A stretch of 64,000 nt of DNA from Photorhabdus namnaonensis (lineage in GTDB: Bacteria > Pseudomonadota > Gammaproteobacteria > Enterobacterales > Enterobacteriaceae), in the NCBI RefSeq assembly GCF_001684335.1, contig NZ_LOIC01000082.1:1-64000 (forward strand). Reading direction: 5' to 3'. This document shows, in pieces, positions 31,857-40,813 of this stretch. The notes under the pieces are model-generated. The model saw only the letters and a list, made by a program, of their open reading frames with translations. It had not been told where the DNA came from and ran no database searches. Both the position numbers and the translations under genes were made by a program. The stretch's first letter is position 1, and each line of letters opens with the position of its first letter.

Positions 31857-33329
31857 TTGACGGAACTAATTAGCTTTCTTAACAGCCTTAACGGCATCCT
31901 TTGGGGCTCCGTGTTGATTTATCTTCTTCTTGGCGCCGGTATTTACTTCACGATACGTACAGGTTTTATACAGATTCGCCATTTTGGGCACATGTTTTCA
32001 GTGTTGAAAAACAGTAAGAAATCTGACAGTGCAGGTATTTCATCATTCCAGGCTCTGTGTACCAGCTTAGCAGCACGGGTTGGTACCGGTAACCTTACTG
32101 GTGTGGCAATCGCCTTAACGGCTGGTGGGCCTGGTGCCATTTTTTGGATGTGGATGGTTGCTCTGATTGGGATGGCGACCTCTTTTATTGAGAGTACACT
32201 TGCCCAGCTGTACAAGACAAAAGACGATAAGGGGAATTACCGCGGTGGTCCGGCCTATTATATGGAAAAGGGGCTTGGAGTACGCTGGATGGGCATTCTG
32301 TTCTCCATATTCCTCATTATTGCTTTTGGTCTGGTATTTAATGCTGTTCAGGCAAATTCCATCGTTCAGGCCGCCGCTTTCGCATTTAATTTCAATCCGT
32401 TGTATGTCGGCATCGGTTTGGTGATTTTTAGCGGGGTCATTATTTTTGGTGGCTTGCGTTCTATTGCTCGGGTTGCAGAGTTGGTTGTCCCTTTCATGGC
32501 GATAGCTTATCTGATTCTGGCATTCTGGGTCGTCGGGCATAACTTTGAACGAATGCCGGAAGTGTTTGCATTGATTTTTAAAAGCGCGTTCGGTTTGCAG
32601 GAAGCTGCCGCAGGAGCCGTTGGTTACGGTGTTGCCCAGGCGATGACACAAGGTGTTCAACGCGGGCTGTTTTCAAATGAAGCAGGGATGGGTTCGGCAC
32701 CCAATGCCGCTGCTTCCGCTTCTCCGTATCCTCCTCATCCGGCATCTCAGGGTTATGTGCAAATGCTAGGTGTCTTTATGGATACTCTGGTTATCTGTAG
32801 TGCTACTGCTGTTATCATCCTGTCATCGGGTGTGCTTGATGGCAATATTGTGGGAATCAGTGGAATAGAATTAACTCAGCGAGCATTGTCTTCCGCTGTT
32901 GGTGATTGGGGCTCTGAATTTATTGCACTGGCTATCTTCTTCTTCGCATTCACATCAATTATTGCGAATTATGCTTATGCTGAAAGCAATATCGTATTCC
33001 TTGAACGTAATCATACTGCGGGTCTGGTGATCTTACGTTTGGCGGCGTTGGGTATGGTGATGTTTGGTTCGTTGGCTGATTTGCCTTTAGTTTGGAAAAT
33101 GGCTGACTTGTCTATGGCATTGATGGCAATTACTAACCTGACCGCTATTTTGTTGCTTTCTGGCGTCGCATTTAAGCTCGCAAAAGATTACAACCAACAG
33201 AGACGTGTTGGTAAATTACCGACATTTGATATCAATCAGTACCCTGAGATTCAGAAAAAAGTTGAAGTTGGTATTTGGGAAGAAACGGCAACTCTTGCCC
33301 AATCTAACCAAGCGGTTGACCGCAAGTGA
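31857..33329 (+). CDS. Sodium:alanine/glycine symporter family (AgcS) transporter
   Basis: A 490-residue inner-membrane carrier with about 11 hydrophobic helices, importing alanine, glycine or glutamine with Na+. Family signatures: GSVLIYLLLGAGIYFTIRTGFIQIRHF, SSFQALCTSLAARVGTGNLTGVA, GPAYYMEKGLG and GLFSNEAGMGSAPNAAA. The start is TTG with AAGGGG upstream; no ATG gives the complete N-terminal helix. It is monocistronic, followed by a hairpin, and resembles E. coli YaaJ/AlsT-type proteins. Confidence 0.9.
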   Translation: MTELISFLNSLNGILWGSVLIYLLLGAGIYFTIRTGFIQIRHFGHMFSVLKNSKKSDSAGISSFQALCTSLAARVGTGNLTGVAIALTAGGPGAIFWMWMVALIGMATSFIESTLAQLYKTKDDKGNYRGGPAYYMEKGLGVRWMGILFSIFLIIAFGLVFNAVQANSIVQAAAFAFNFNPLYVGIGLVIFSGVIIFGGLRSIARVAELVVPFMAIAYLILAFWVVGHNFERMPEVFALIFKSAFGLQEAAAGAVGYGVAQAMTQGVQRGLFSNEAGMGSAPNAAASASPYPPHPASQGYVQMLGVFMDTLVICSATAVIILSSGVLDGNIVGISGIELTQRALSSAVGDWGSEFIALAIFFFAFTSIIANYAYAESNIVFLERNHTAGLVILRLAALGMVMFGSLADLPLVWKMADLSMALMAITNLTAILLLSGVAFKLAKDYNQQRRVGKLPTFDINQYPEIQKKVEVGIWEETATLAQSNQAVDRK

Positions 33330-33406
33330 AATGCTAGAACACAGTATAGTTAATACTCTTTAACAACATAGCGACTGATAGCCTTTCACGTTTCATTTGT
33401 TATTTT

Positions 33407-33441
33407 TGCCTTATTTCCATCTAGCTTATGGGAATAAGGCA
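33407..33441 (+). terminator. Hairpin after the AgcS transporter gene
   Basis: TGCCTTATTTCCAT pairs with ATGGGAATAAGGCA (one G-T pair) around CTAGCTT, followed by TCTTTGCTT. Probable terminator with a poor T tract. Confidence 0.6.
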
Positions 33442-33577
33442 TCTTTGCTTGTGCTCTATGTCAAGAGCAAAACCGGTAGTTTTATAAAAAAATCATGCAA
33501 AACATAAATTTTATTTTGTGTTCATTTAATTTCTTTGTGTTATTATCTTGCTTTCAATTAATAGATGGGACAGGGAA

Positions 33578-34399
33578 ATGATGAAGAAGATCATATTAGT
33601 TGGCTTATTTATGTTATTGGCGGGGTGTTCCAGCCTGGAAGATCGGGGCACTTATAAAGTTGATAGCTCTTTTCCTTCACAAGGTCAAAATGACAGAGTA
33701 AGGTTTTTGGTATTCCATTATACCGCTGTCAATGATGAAGGTTCTTTACGTATACTCACTCAGGGCGGTGTTAGTGCCCATTATTTGCTCCCATCGTTAC
33801 CGAATTATGTGAGAGGCAAGCCTGTTATTTTGCAACTGGTTCCTGAAGATAAGAGGGCGTGGCATGCTGGTGTTAGTGGATGGAATGGCCGGAAAGACTT
33901 GAATGACACTTCGATTGGCATTGAAATTGTTAATAAAGGATTTACGGAAATGCTACTTGAGAAAGAGTGGTATCCGTTTAATGAGCAACAGATCGATCTA
34001 TTAACGCGTTTGGCGAAAGATATTGTTCAACGTTATGGCATTGAACCTATTAATGTCGTTGGTCACAGTGATATTGCGCCTTTGAGAAAGTATGATCCAG
34101 GTAAACTTTTCCCTTGGAAGAGTTTGGCTGAGCAAGGTATCGGTGCATGGCCTGATGATGCAACCGTTGGAAAGTATATGGCGGGTAGAAAATGGAATGA
34201 TAGTGCTTCTGTTGAGTTAATTCAGAAGACATTGGCTAAATATGGCTACACTATTCCACAAACCGGTGTGCTTGATGAAGATACCCGTAAAACAATCAGT
34301 GCATTCCAGATGCATTTCAGGCCAGATGACATCAGTGGTAATCCTGATGCACAAACTGAGTCGATAGCTCTGGCTCTGGTTGAGAAATATAAAAAGTAG
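33578..34399 (+). CDS. amiD: Lipoprotein N-acetylmuramoyl-L-alanine amidase AmiD
   Basis: An outer-membrane lipoprotein zinc amidase that cleaves the MurNAc-L-Ala bond of muropeptides. Tandem ATGs begin a lipoprotein signal, MMKKIILVGLFMLLAGC, with lipobox LAGC. The amidase_2 domain shows zinc ligands in FLVFHYTA and VVGHSDIAP plus EIVNKG. A peptidoglycan-binding helical domain closes the protein (IQKTLAKYGY...TRKTISAFQMHFRP). A frame start ten codons upstream would spoil the signal peptide. Confidence 0.92.
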   Translation: MMKKIILVGLFMLLAGCSSLEDRGTYKVDSSFPSQGQNDRVRFLVFHYTAVNDEGSLRILTQGGVSAHYLLPSLPNYVRGKPVILQLVPEDKRAWHAGVSGWNGRKDLNDTSIGIEIVNKGFTEMLLEKEWYPFNEQQIDLLTRLAKDIVQRYGIEPINVVGHSDIAPLRKYDPGKLFPWKSLAEQGIGAWPDDATVGKYMAGRKWNDSASVELIQKTLAKYGYTIPQTGVLDEDTRKTISAFQMHFRPDDISGNPDAQTESIALALVEKYKK

Positions 34400-34540
34400 T
34401 TTTGATTTGTAATATTTCATTGTGATCGTGCCATAGAAAGAACTTTATCAGAGTGACCTTTATGGCATGATTCCTCTCATTAACTCTATCGATTTTACGA
34501 TCTATTCTTGAGTCCGTTCTTCACTTTGTTTTAACCGGTA

Positions 34541-34648
34541 ATGGCAGCTTGGCAGTTGTTGATCACATCTTTCTTGTTATCTATTTTAACTCTTGGTGGC
34601 TTTCATTATTATTCCTATAAAGAAAGAAGTAAGATTATGACTAAGTAA
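34541..34648 (+). CDS. Possible 35-residue single-span membrane peptide
   Basis: The frame MAAWQLLITSFLLSILTLGG continues to HYYSYKERSKIMTK, giving one hydrophobic helix with a basic tail, typical of small bacterial membrane proteins. The ribosome binding site is poor. It lies in the 354-bp gap after amiD. Confidence 0.25.
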   Translation: MAAWQLLITSFLLSILTLGGFHYYSYKERSKIMTK

Positions 34649-34753
34649 TAAAATATTCAGTGTATATAAATAATCGTCGCTTTATTTTATAATGATGATT
34701 ACTATCTTAAGTAATCGTCAGATTAAATAAAATTTTTCGATATGGAAAAAATA

Positions 34754-35182
34754 TTACTTTTTATTATTGTTTTTCCTTTCTGGTAGAATAAATGCTAGGA
34801 TAATCCCAATTAGGCTGATAAACGGCGAATACATTGTTATTTTTTCGGGAAAATAGTTTGGTAACACACTGCACAGGTAGATAGGAATAGAGATTAGCCA
34901 ACCATACAGTCCTACATCATTAAATCTGTAAGCTGTTTTCATGATTAAATAGTAAATCGTAGCAAAGGAGCACATTGCCCATAAACCAATAGAGATTATG
35001 TACAGCCACACTGATAACTCATATTGCATATGGGAGGCGTAATTGTTTTCTGCTAGATAACCCGAGAGAAAGATCAATATTGCTAAAACAATGGCTATTT
35101 TAATAAAGCTAATAATATAATCTTTTCTACTCAATCTTTGGCTGAAATAGCTTTTTATTGAACTCACTAGAGAATCGTTCAT
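34754..35182 (-). CDS. DUF805-type inner-membrane protein
   Basis: 142 residues with four hydrophobic segments (~25-45, 58-80, 95-110, 118-135). The loop YRFNDVGLYGWLISIP corresponds to the conserved R.ND.G.SGW of DUF805, and the RLSRKDYI start resembles the family GR.sR..yW motif. Function unknown. It stands alone, with an AT-rich upstream region. Confidence 0.7.
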   Translation of the reverse strand: MNDSLVSSIKSYFSQRLSRKDYIISFIKIAIVLAILIFLSGYLAENNYASHMQYELSVWLYIISIGLWAMCSFATIYYLIMKTAYRFNDVGLYGWLISIPIYLCSVLPNYFPEKITMYSPFISLIGIILAFILPERKNNNKK

Positions 35183-35413
35183 AAATAATAGTCAGATAAA
35201 TAAGAATGGGACAGATAATAACTGATTTAACGATAGTATGAACAGAAAAATATGAATCAGATATTAAGATGAGAATATTTCAAAAGTAATTTTATGATTA
35301 AATATGTATAAATAAGGTGATGATTGTTAAATTGTATGATGGTTTTTATCCTTTATGATTTTTTTGGTGTTTAAACCGTTGTGTGATGATTTGACAAATG
35401 ATTATTCGCTTAT

Positions 35414-35466
35414 GTGACTGCTCCCCGCCGTAAACGGCAAGGCTTCCCACTTCTCAGGCCGCAACC
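35414..35466 (-). mobile_element. IS200/IS605-family right-end remnant
   Basis: Read on the minus strand, GGGAAGCCTTGCCGTTTACG followed by GCGGGGAGCAGTCAC is the usual end of TnpB-encoding IS605-type elements, where the hairpin is also the 3' scaffold of the guide RNA. No tnpA or tnpB gene is nearby, so only the right end survives. Confidence 0.55.
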
Positions 35467-35513
35467 GTTGATGCAACGGAGGTACTGGCATCGGGTTTGT
35501 TCGTTTTTCGAAC

Positions 35514-35708
35514 TCATGTTAACGGAAACCAAGTGTCGTCAAAAAATTCGGCAGAGCTCTCTAGTCCATCTAACCATGAAACCCAGAGAGCTTTGTTGAG
35601 GGAAGTATTGTGTCTGGCATCAAATAAAAGATCAGAACACAAAGGTTGAAACTCTTTATCTTTCACCGGAAAGCACGGTTGCATTTGTTGGATAATTGCC
35701 TGTTTCAA
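35514..35708 (-). CDS. Hypothetical 64-residue protein next to the AraC-type regulator
   Basis: A TTG start with AGAGAAC upstream follows the AraC-type gene by 18 bases on the same strand. Residues such as FDARHNTSLNKALWVSWLDG look like a folded acidic protein, but I do not recognise it. Its 3' end runs into the IS605 remnant region, so the reading frame may be truncated. Confidence 0.4.
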   Translation of the reverse strand: MKQAIIQQMQPCFPVKDKEFQPLCSDLLFDARHNTSLNKALWVSWLDGLESSAEFFDDTWFPLT

Positions 35709-35726
35709 TGTTCTCTGACTATCGTG

Positions 35727-36110
35727 TCACGAACGGTTGGCAGCAAAATGTAGAGGTAATTTAACTTCGAGCTTAATATCTGGATTCTGCCGGAAATCAT
35801 AGGGCGTTATGCCATACTCTTTGCGGAACATGTAAGTGAAATGAGACTGAGAGCCGAAGCCGAAATCTAAAGCGATATCAAAAATAGGCAAAGAGCTGTT
35901 TCTTAAAAGATGAACAGCGCCGGCCAGGCGTCGCTGGCGGATATATTTACCAAGCGAAATGCCGGTGACTTCCTTAAATATTTTCTGCATGTGCCAAAGC
36001 GAGTAACCGGAGTAAGTTGCCAGTTCTTCCAGGTGGATTACCCGGCCAAGGTGATTCTCAATCCATTTGCTGAGAGCGCATACAAGTGCTAAGTGATTAT
36101 CCTGTGGCAT
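35727..36110 (-). CDS. MarA/SoxS/Rob-type AraC-family regulator
   Basis: A short two-helix-turn-helix activator (127 residues) consisting only of the DNA-binding domain: WIENHLGRVIHLEELATYSGYSLWHMQKIFKEVTG and FDIALDFGFGSQSHFTYMFRKEYGITPYDFR. MarA, SoxS and the N-terminal half of Rob have this form and activate efflux and stress genes. There is no effector domain. Start taken at the ATG; a TTG two codons upstream is possible. It is divergent from mgrB, sharing a 315-bp intergenic region. Confidence 0.85.
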   Translation of the reverse strand: MPQDNHLALVCALSKWIENHLGRVIHLEELATYSGYSLWHMQKIFKEVTGISLGKYIRQRRLAGAVHLLRNSSLPIFDIALDFGFGSQSHFTYMFRKEYGITPYDFRQNPDIKLEVKLPLHFAANRS

Positions 36111-36246
36111 TAACAATTTTGTTCTGGTTGAAAATGAAAGGAAGTATACACAACTTTTTCTAAAGATGACAAAGCCTTGACATCACGATTGGGATTGTAA
36201 CTGAATGTGACAATTGATTTTTTTGTTATAGTGAATAGAATCCACA

Positions 36247-36281
36247 TGGTTAGTATTTGTTTAAACGTGTTCTGATATGTT
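36247..36281 (+). promoter_or_regulatory. PhoP box and -10 element of mgrB
   Basis: TGGTTA-GTATT-TGTTTA (36247-36263) matches the PhoP direct repeat at 11 of 12 positions. TATGTT follows after 12 bases, the spacing of classical PhoP-activated promoters that lack a -35. Orientation is toward mgrB, implying a leader of about 140 nt. Confidence 0.65.
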
Positions 36282-36425
36282 GTTAGCATATATATTGTTG
36301 CGGGTACGATTTTTTCGCAATGAAAGCACAGGATGAATATTTTTCTTGTTTCATTGTTGTAAAATATCATTTTCCAACTTTATTCTTAACGTATTGCGTT
36401 CTGACCAAACTGAAAGGAAATAGAA

Positions 36426-36569
36426 TTGGACATAAAAAAAACCATTGCAATCTTAGTATTACTTGGAATATGTCTGTTCTTGTACCTGTTAGCTTTGGAT
36501 AGCTATTGTGATCAGGGGGAAAAGTTTGATTCAGGTATTTGTTCTGTGACTCGATATCTGCCTTTCTGA
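36426..36569 (+). CDS. mgrB: PhoQ inhibitor peptide MgrB
   Basis: 47 codons, the same length as E. coli MgrB. The N-terminal half is one membrane helix (KKTIAILVLLGICLFLYLLAL), and the periplasmic tail reads YCDQGEKFDSGIC...YLPF. C16, C28 and C39 fall at the E. coli positions; C28 and C39 form the disulfide needed to inhibit PhoQ. The start is TTG with AAAGGAAA at suitable distance. MgrB sits in the inner membrane and dampens PhoQ, giving negative feedback on the PhoP regulon. It is far from phoPQ (17555-19706), as in other enterobacteria. Confidence 0.88.
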   Translation: MDIKKTIAILVLLGICLFLYLLALDSYCDQGEKFDSGICSVTRYLPF

Positions 36570-36622
36570 TTAGTTGCTGATACTCATCAGCCATTTTCCC
36601 ATCATATATCTGTGCTAACATA

Positions 36623-36750
36623 TATACCCAAATGGATTTCAAGATGCATCGCGACGGCAAGGGAGCGAATCCCCGGGAGCATAGAGAACTATGTGACCTG
36701 GGTGAGTGAGCGCAGCCAACAAAGAGGCAACTTGAAAGATAACGGGTATA
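36623..36750 (-). repeat. ERIC repeat, copy 4 (128 bp)
   Basis: Opposite orientation to copies 1-3, with one extra base near the left end (TATACCCAAATGG). It lies between mgrB and the permease gene, about 115 bases upstream of the latter. Confidence 0.92.
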
Positions 36751-36864
36751 TCTTCAATATCCACCCTTTAAAGCCAGTGTTTTGTTTGCTTTGAATAAAG
36801 CAGATAAGGGGAAGCGGTTGTTTTCCCACTAATAACAAGATAGAAGTTGCATCAAGAGGACAAG

Positions 36865-38244
36865 ATGGCAGGACAATCGCAGCGGTCAACACTTAAACGC
36901 GGTTTAAAAAACCGGCATATTCAACTTATTGCTTTGGGGGGGGCTGTCGGGACTGGGTTGTTTCTCGGTATTGCACAAACCATAAAAATGGCAGGTCCCT
37001 CCGTAATTTTAGGATACGCTATCGCAGGCTTTATTGCATTTCTGATTATGCGTCAGCTAGGAGAGATGGTGGTCGAGGAGCCTGTAGCGGGGTCGTTTAG
37101 TCATTTTGCGTATAAATATTGGGGGGATTTTCCCGGATTTTTATCAGGTTGGAATTACTGGGCGATGTTTACTCTGGTCGGCATGGCTGAATTAACGGCT
37201 GTGGGAATGTATATCCACTACTGGTGGCCTGATATTCCAACCTGGGTTTCTGCAACCGTCTTCTTTGTCTTAATCAATACAGTAAATTTAATTAATGTCC
37301 GACTCTATGGTGAAACAGAATTTTGGTTTTCCATCATTAAAGTGACCGCCATTATCTGTATGATTGTGTTTGGCGCTTACTTGTTAGTTAGCGGAAATGG
37401 CGGACCTCAGGCCAGTATTACTAACCTTTGGCAACATGGCGGCTTTATGCCTAATGGCATCACCAGCCTAATCATGGCAATGGCTGTGATCATGTTCTCT
37501 TTTGGTGGATTGGAACTGGTGGGTATTACCGCGGCAGAAGCGGAAAATCCGCGTATCAGCATTCCTAAGGCCACCAATCAGGTGGTATACAGAATATTGA
37601 TTTTCTATATCGGTTCTCTGACCGTGTTGTTGTCGCTTTATCCGTGGGGCAATGTCGTTGAAGGTGAAAGCCCATTTGTTATGATTTTTCATAACTTGGA
37701 TAGTTTCTGGGTGGCTAACGTTCTGAATATTGTCGTCCTAACTGCCGCATTATCCGTTTATAACAGCGGTGTGTATTGTAACAGCCGAATGCTGTACGGT
37801 TTAGCAAAACAGGGCAATGCACCTGGGATGTTGAAAAAAGTTAATGAGAGTGGTGTCCCTATCAGAGCCATTGTCGTGTCTGCTTTGGCAACGTCCGTTG
37901 GTGTATTGATTAATTATGTGATGCCGGGCAAAGCATTTGAATTATTGATGGCGCTGGTGGTAACAACGTTGGTGATTAATTGGGTTATGATCTGTACGGC
38001 GCATTTAAAATTCCGGGCAGAAAAAGTTAAACAGGGAATAGAGCCATCATTTAAGGCGTTCTGGTATCCATTCGGTAATTATCTGTGTCTAACTTTCCTT
38101 GCCTTTATACTTGTCATTATTTTAATGATGGACAGCATCCGTATTTCAGTCATCCTGATGCCATTCTGGGTGGGTGTGTTATGGGTTGGGTTTTTAATGT
38201 CTCGTTCGCGCCGTGATAAAATGAGAGCGCAGGAGCAGGGATAA
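36865..38244 (+). CDS. Aromatic amino acid permease (PheP/AroP type)
   Basis: 459 residues, 12 hydrophobic segments, APC superfamily proton symporter. N-terminal LKRGLKNRHIQLIALGGAVGTGLFLGI, QLGEMVVEEPVAGSF and FSFGGLELVGITAAEAE are shared by AroP and PheP. Details (LVGMAELTA, VRLYGETEFWF, SPFVMIFHNLDS, YPFGNYLC) favour PheP, so phenylalanine import is my best guess. The ATG behind AAGAGGA is preferred over a TTG six codons upstream. Confidence 0.85.
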   Translation: MAGQSQRSTLKRGLKNRHIQLIALGGAVGTGLFLGIAQTIKMAGPSVILGYAIAGFIAFLIMRQLGEMVVEEPVAGSFSHFAYKYWGDFPGFLSGWNYWAMFTLVGMAELTAVGMYIHYWWPDIPTWVSATVFFVLINTVNLINVRLYGETEFWFSIIKVTAIICMIVFGAYLLVSGNGGPQASITNLWQHGGFMPNGITSLIMAMAVIMFSFGGLELVGITAAEAENPRISIPKATNQVVYRILIFYIGSLTVLLSLYPWGNVVEGESPFVMIFHNLDSFWVANVLNIVVLTAALSVYNSGVYCNSRMLYGLAKQGNAPGMLKKVNESGVPIRAIVVSALATSVGVLINYVMPGKAFELLMALVVTTLVINWVMICTAHLKFRAEKVKQGIEPSFKAFWYPFGNYLCLTFLAFILVIILMMDSIRISVILMPFWVGVLWVGFLMSRSRRDKMRAQEQG

Positions 38245-38298
38245 CATATGCGGGAAGGTACCGGGCTGATATTACACAGCCTGGTATTTTTTATCCAG

Positions 38299-38922
38299 TT
38301 ACCATTGCCAACGTAGCCAGGCGAAGAGGACGTTACCGTTATTATATGTGCCGGGAATATATGTCCCTTGCAGCGATAACCGATCATATTCTATAGAGAA
38401 TAACGGTAATGGCAGTGGAATAGGGACATAATAATAATCATGACGAGCTGTAACGCTTAAAGTGAAACCGATTCCCATTCGGAAACCATCTAAATCACCG
38501 GGTATCCACATTTTCTGAAATCCATAGCCAACGATGGGTTCCAAACGGTTATGAGAATCCATAAAAGCCATTGCATAAAGGGAATGCCAATCATTGTCTT
38601 GGTCGTAACGATATTTACCATAGCCGAAACCCCAAGGCCGCTCATTATATCTATCGATTTTCTCTTTATCGTAGGTATGTCTGTTATGCCAAGTAATTAC
38701 CGGCAGATAAAGTTCATTGTCGGGTGCATCCCAGGTGAGAGCGATATTATTGTTGAATTTTTCCCATAAACTATCTGAATTGTTGCTATAACCGATCAGT
38801 GTGTGTGATTGAGTCGTTGCTAATGATTTATTAGCAGTATTTGCCGTTGCTGCCAACACTGTCCCAGATGAGACTAAAAGAGTGGCTGATAGGGTACAGG
38901 CTGCGGTTAAATCAAACTTCAT
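38299..38922 (-). CDS. pagP: Lipid A palmitoyltransferase PagP
   Basis: An outer-membrane beta-barrel enzyme that moves palmitate from phospholipid to lipid A, protecting against antimicrobial peptides. 207 residues with a signal peptide (cleavage likely after VLAAT around residue 25). The catalytic His (TWHNRHTYDKEKIDRYNE) and Asp-Ser (AMAFMDSHN) are intact, and the barrel ends YIPGTYNNGNVLFAWLRWQW with a terminal aromatic. It is PhoP-controlled in relatives. A weak box candidate (TATTAA-TTTTT-CGTTTA on the minus strand, 39037-39053) lies upstream. It is divergent from cspE. Confidence 0.94.
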   Translation of the reverse strand: MKFDLTAACTLSATLLVSSGTVLAATANTANKSLATTQSHTLIGYSNNSDSLWEKFNNNIALTWDAPDNELYLPVITWHNRHTYDKEKIDRYNERPWGFGYGKYRYDQDNDWHSLYAMAFMDSHNRLEPIVGYGFQKMWIPGDLDGFRMGIGFTLSVTARHDYYYVPIPLPLPLFSIEYDRLSLQGTYIPGTYNNGNVLFAWLRWQW

Positions 38923-39524
38923 TATTTATTACTCCAAATTTCCCGACGACATAAATTGGGAAGATCCTGCGCATCACGTAAAATATGACAAACATCTAAA
39001 TTCAGGAATTCTACTCTTGCTATTTTCAATAAAAGTTAAACGAAAAATTAATATTAAGATGTGATAGGTATTAACTGGGTATATTTAGTACTGATATTTT
39101 AGTCGACTAATATTGGGAATGTATTGATTTTTTCTTTCACCCAAACAGTAGAGATTGGCCTCTATGAACAGACTATAGATATAAAAAATCTGATAATAAG
39201 ATAGGCAAAATAAATTAGAATTTTTTATGTTATCTGGGGTTTTGTTGAGTGGATAAACTGTAAGCTAATTAGGATAACCTTGGATTTTCAAATTTTTGCA
39301 GTTATGTTAAACAATAATTGTTGTTAAGAATTTTAAATATGTGCGTTAGCTCCATAGCTGATAAAAAATGGCTTGCCATCATATTAAGAATATGTGATAA
39401 ATCGTTCGGGTAAACGAGGTACGGTTCTGTTATACAGTTCTGTTAATAGCAGCAACTTGCTCTAGTTTTTATGTTGCGCCGAAACGGCGAATTAGAATTA
39501 AGTGATCCAAAGGAAATTCTTAAA
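38923..39524. other. pagP/cspE divergent intergenic region
   Basis: About 600 bp with promoters for both genes. The last 110 bases are the likely cspE leader, including a GCGCCGAAACGGCG hairpin. No further gene is seen. Confidence 0.45.
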
Positions 39525-39734
39525 ATGGCAAAAATCACTGGTACTGTAAAGTGGTTCAACGAATCAAAAGGTTTTGGCTTTATTACTCCTGCTGATGGCA
39601 GCAAAGATGTGTTTGTACATTTTAGCGCTATTCAGAGCGAGGGTTTTAAAACTCTGGCGGAAGGCCAAAAAGTTGAGTTTGAAATTCAGGACGGTCAGAA
39701 AGGTCCTTCTGCGGCAAACGTCACTACAGCATAA
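39525..39734 (+). CDS. cspE: Cold-shock family RNA chaperone CspE
   Basis: 69 residues with RNP1 KGFGFIT and RNP2 VFVHFSAI, ending [10 protein letters not shown]. It is closest to CspE and next to pagP as in E. coli. It melts RNA secondary structure and antiterminates transcription. An upstream in-frame ATG exists, but [16 protein letters not shown] with AAAGGAAA in front is the family start. Confidence 0.93.
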   Translation: MAKITGTVKWFNESKGFGFITPADGSKDVFVHFSAIQSEGFKTLAEGQKVEFEIQDGQKGPSAANVTTA

Positions 39735-39854
39735 CTTCTTTTTGTCGATCATTTTGGATTGACGAAGTAAATTTGTTGTCTGATTGATTTTTTACTGGCA
39801 ACAATGACATACCGATATCACCCTGTTGGTTATCTGATAGGGTGTTTTTGTTTT

Positions 39855-39930
39855 GGCTCGGGGCGCTCTTTACTGAGCTGAGATGAACCCGTAATACCTG
39901 ATCTGGATAATGCCAGCGTAGGGAAGTCAT
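39855..39930 (+). ncRNA. TPP riboswitch (THI element) controlling thiD
   Basis: The signature is unmistakable: CTCGGGGCGCT, CTGAGATGA, ACCCGTAATACCTGATC, TGGATAATGCCAGCGTAG and GGAAGTC in the correct order. It binds thiamine pyrophosphate and should lower thiD expression when thiamine is plentiful. It ends about 50 bases before the thiD ATG, so control is probably at translation initiation. Confidence 0.95.
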
Positions 39931-39978
39931 GGTGTCTTTTCCTGATACTTGCTTTTCTGCCTGGAAGAGGCACTTATA

Positions 39979-40776
39979 ATGAGAATCAATTCACTGACAA
40001 TTGCCGGTACTGATCCTAGTGGCGGTGCCGGCATTCAAGCCGACCTGAAAACTTTTTCCGCACTTGGTGCTTATGGCACAACAGTAATGACAGCGCTTGT
40101 CGCGCAAAATACCTGTGGTGTGCAATCTATTTATGATATCGATCCTACTTTTGTTGCGGTACAGCTTGAATCCGTGTTGTCAGATATCAGAATTGATAGC
40201 GCTAAGATAGGCATGTTATCTAATGCAGCCAATGTTGCTGTTGTTGCTGACGCAATAAGTCGTTATTCCGTTCCTTATGTTGTATTGGATACGGTAATGA
40301 TTGCGAAAAGTGGCGATCCGTTGCTGGCGCCGGAAGCGGTTTCCGAGGTTGTTGAACGATTATTACCGAAGGTTTCGTTGATTACGCCAAATTTGCCGGA
40401 AGCGGCGGCGATATTGAAATGCTCTGTAGCGAAAACCGAAACGGACATGCAAAAACAAGGGCGTGAATTATTATCGCTAGGATGTGAAGCCGTTTTACTG
40501 AAAGGCGGGCACCTTGCAGAACATGAAAGCCCTGATTGGCTATTTACGGTTGAGGGCGAATGGCGTTTTACTGCGCCCAGAATCAATACGCGTCATACTC
40601 ATGGTACAGGGTGTACACTCTCCGCTGCGTTGGCTGCTTTGCGTCCACGTTATTCGAATTGGCAGACAACACTGCCTGTTGCCAAAGCATACCTCCAGGC
40701 GGCGTTAGAACAGGCGGACTCGTTAGCGGTAGGAAAAGGCATTGGGCCTGTGCACCATTTTCATCAGTGGTGGTGA
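39979..40776 (+). CDS. thiD: Hydroxymethylpyrimidine (phosphate) kinase ThiD
   Basis: Phosphorylates HMP and HMP-P in thiamine biosynthesis. 265 residues: N-terminal TIAGTDPSGGAGIQADLKTFSALGAYG, ITPNLPEAA and the anion hole/catalytic HGTGCTLSAALAA. The start MRINSLTIAG has GAAGAGG upstream. It is detached from thiM and thiE and stands alone behind its own TPP riboswitch. Confidence 0.96.
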   Translation: MRINSLTIAGTDPSGGAGIQADLKTFSALGAYGTTVMTALVAQNTCGVQSIYDIDPTFVAVQLESVLSDIRIDSAKIGMLSNAANVAVVADAISRYSVPYVVLDTVMIAKSGDPLLAPEAVSEVVERLLPKVSLITPNLPEAAAILKCSVAKTETDMQKQGRELLSLGCEAVLLKGGHLAEHESPDWLFTVEGEWRFTAPRINTRHTHGTGCTLSAALAALRPRYSNWQTTLPVAKAYLQAALEQADSLAVGKGIGPVHHFHQWW

Positions 40777-40813
40777 GAATAACTGACTGGCGTTTTCGGG
40801 ATTAGGTGAGAAA

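Noticed and set aside
32115-32660. 181-codon minus-strand frame inside the AgcS transporter gene
   Set aside because: It mirrors transporter codons; the composition is not protein-like and there is no start signal.
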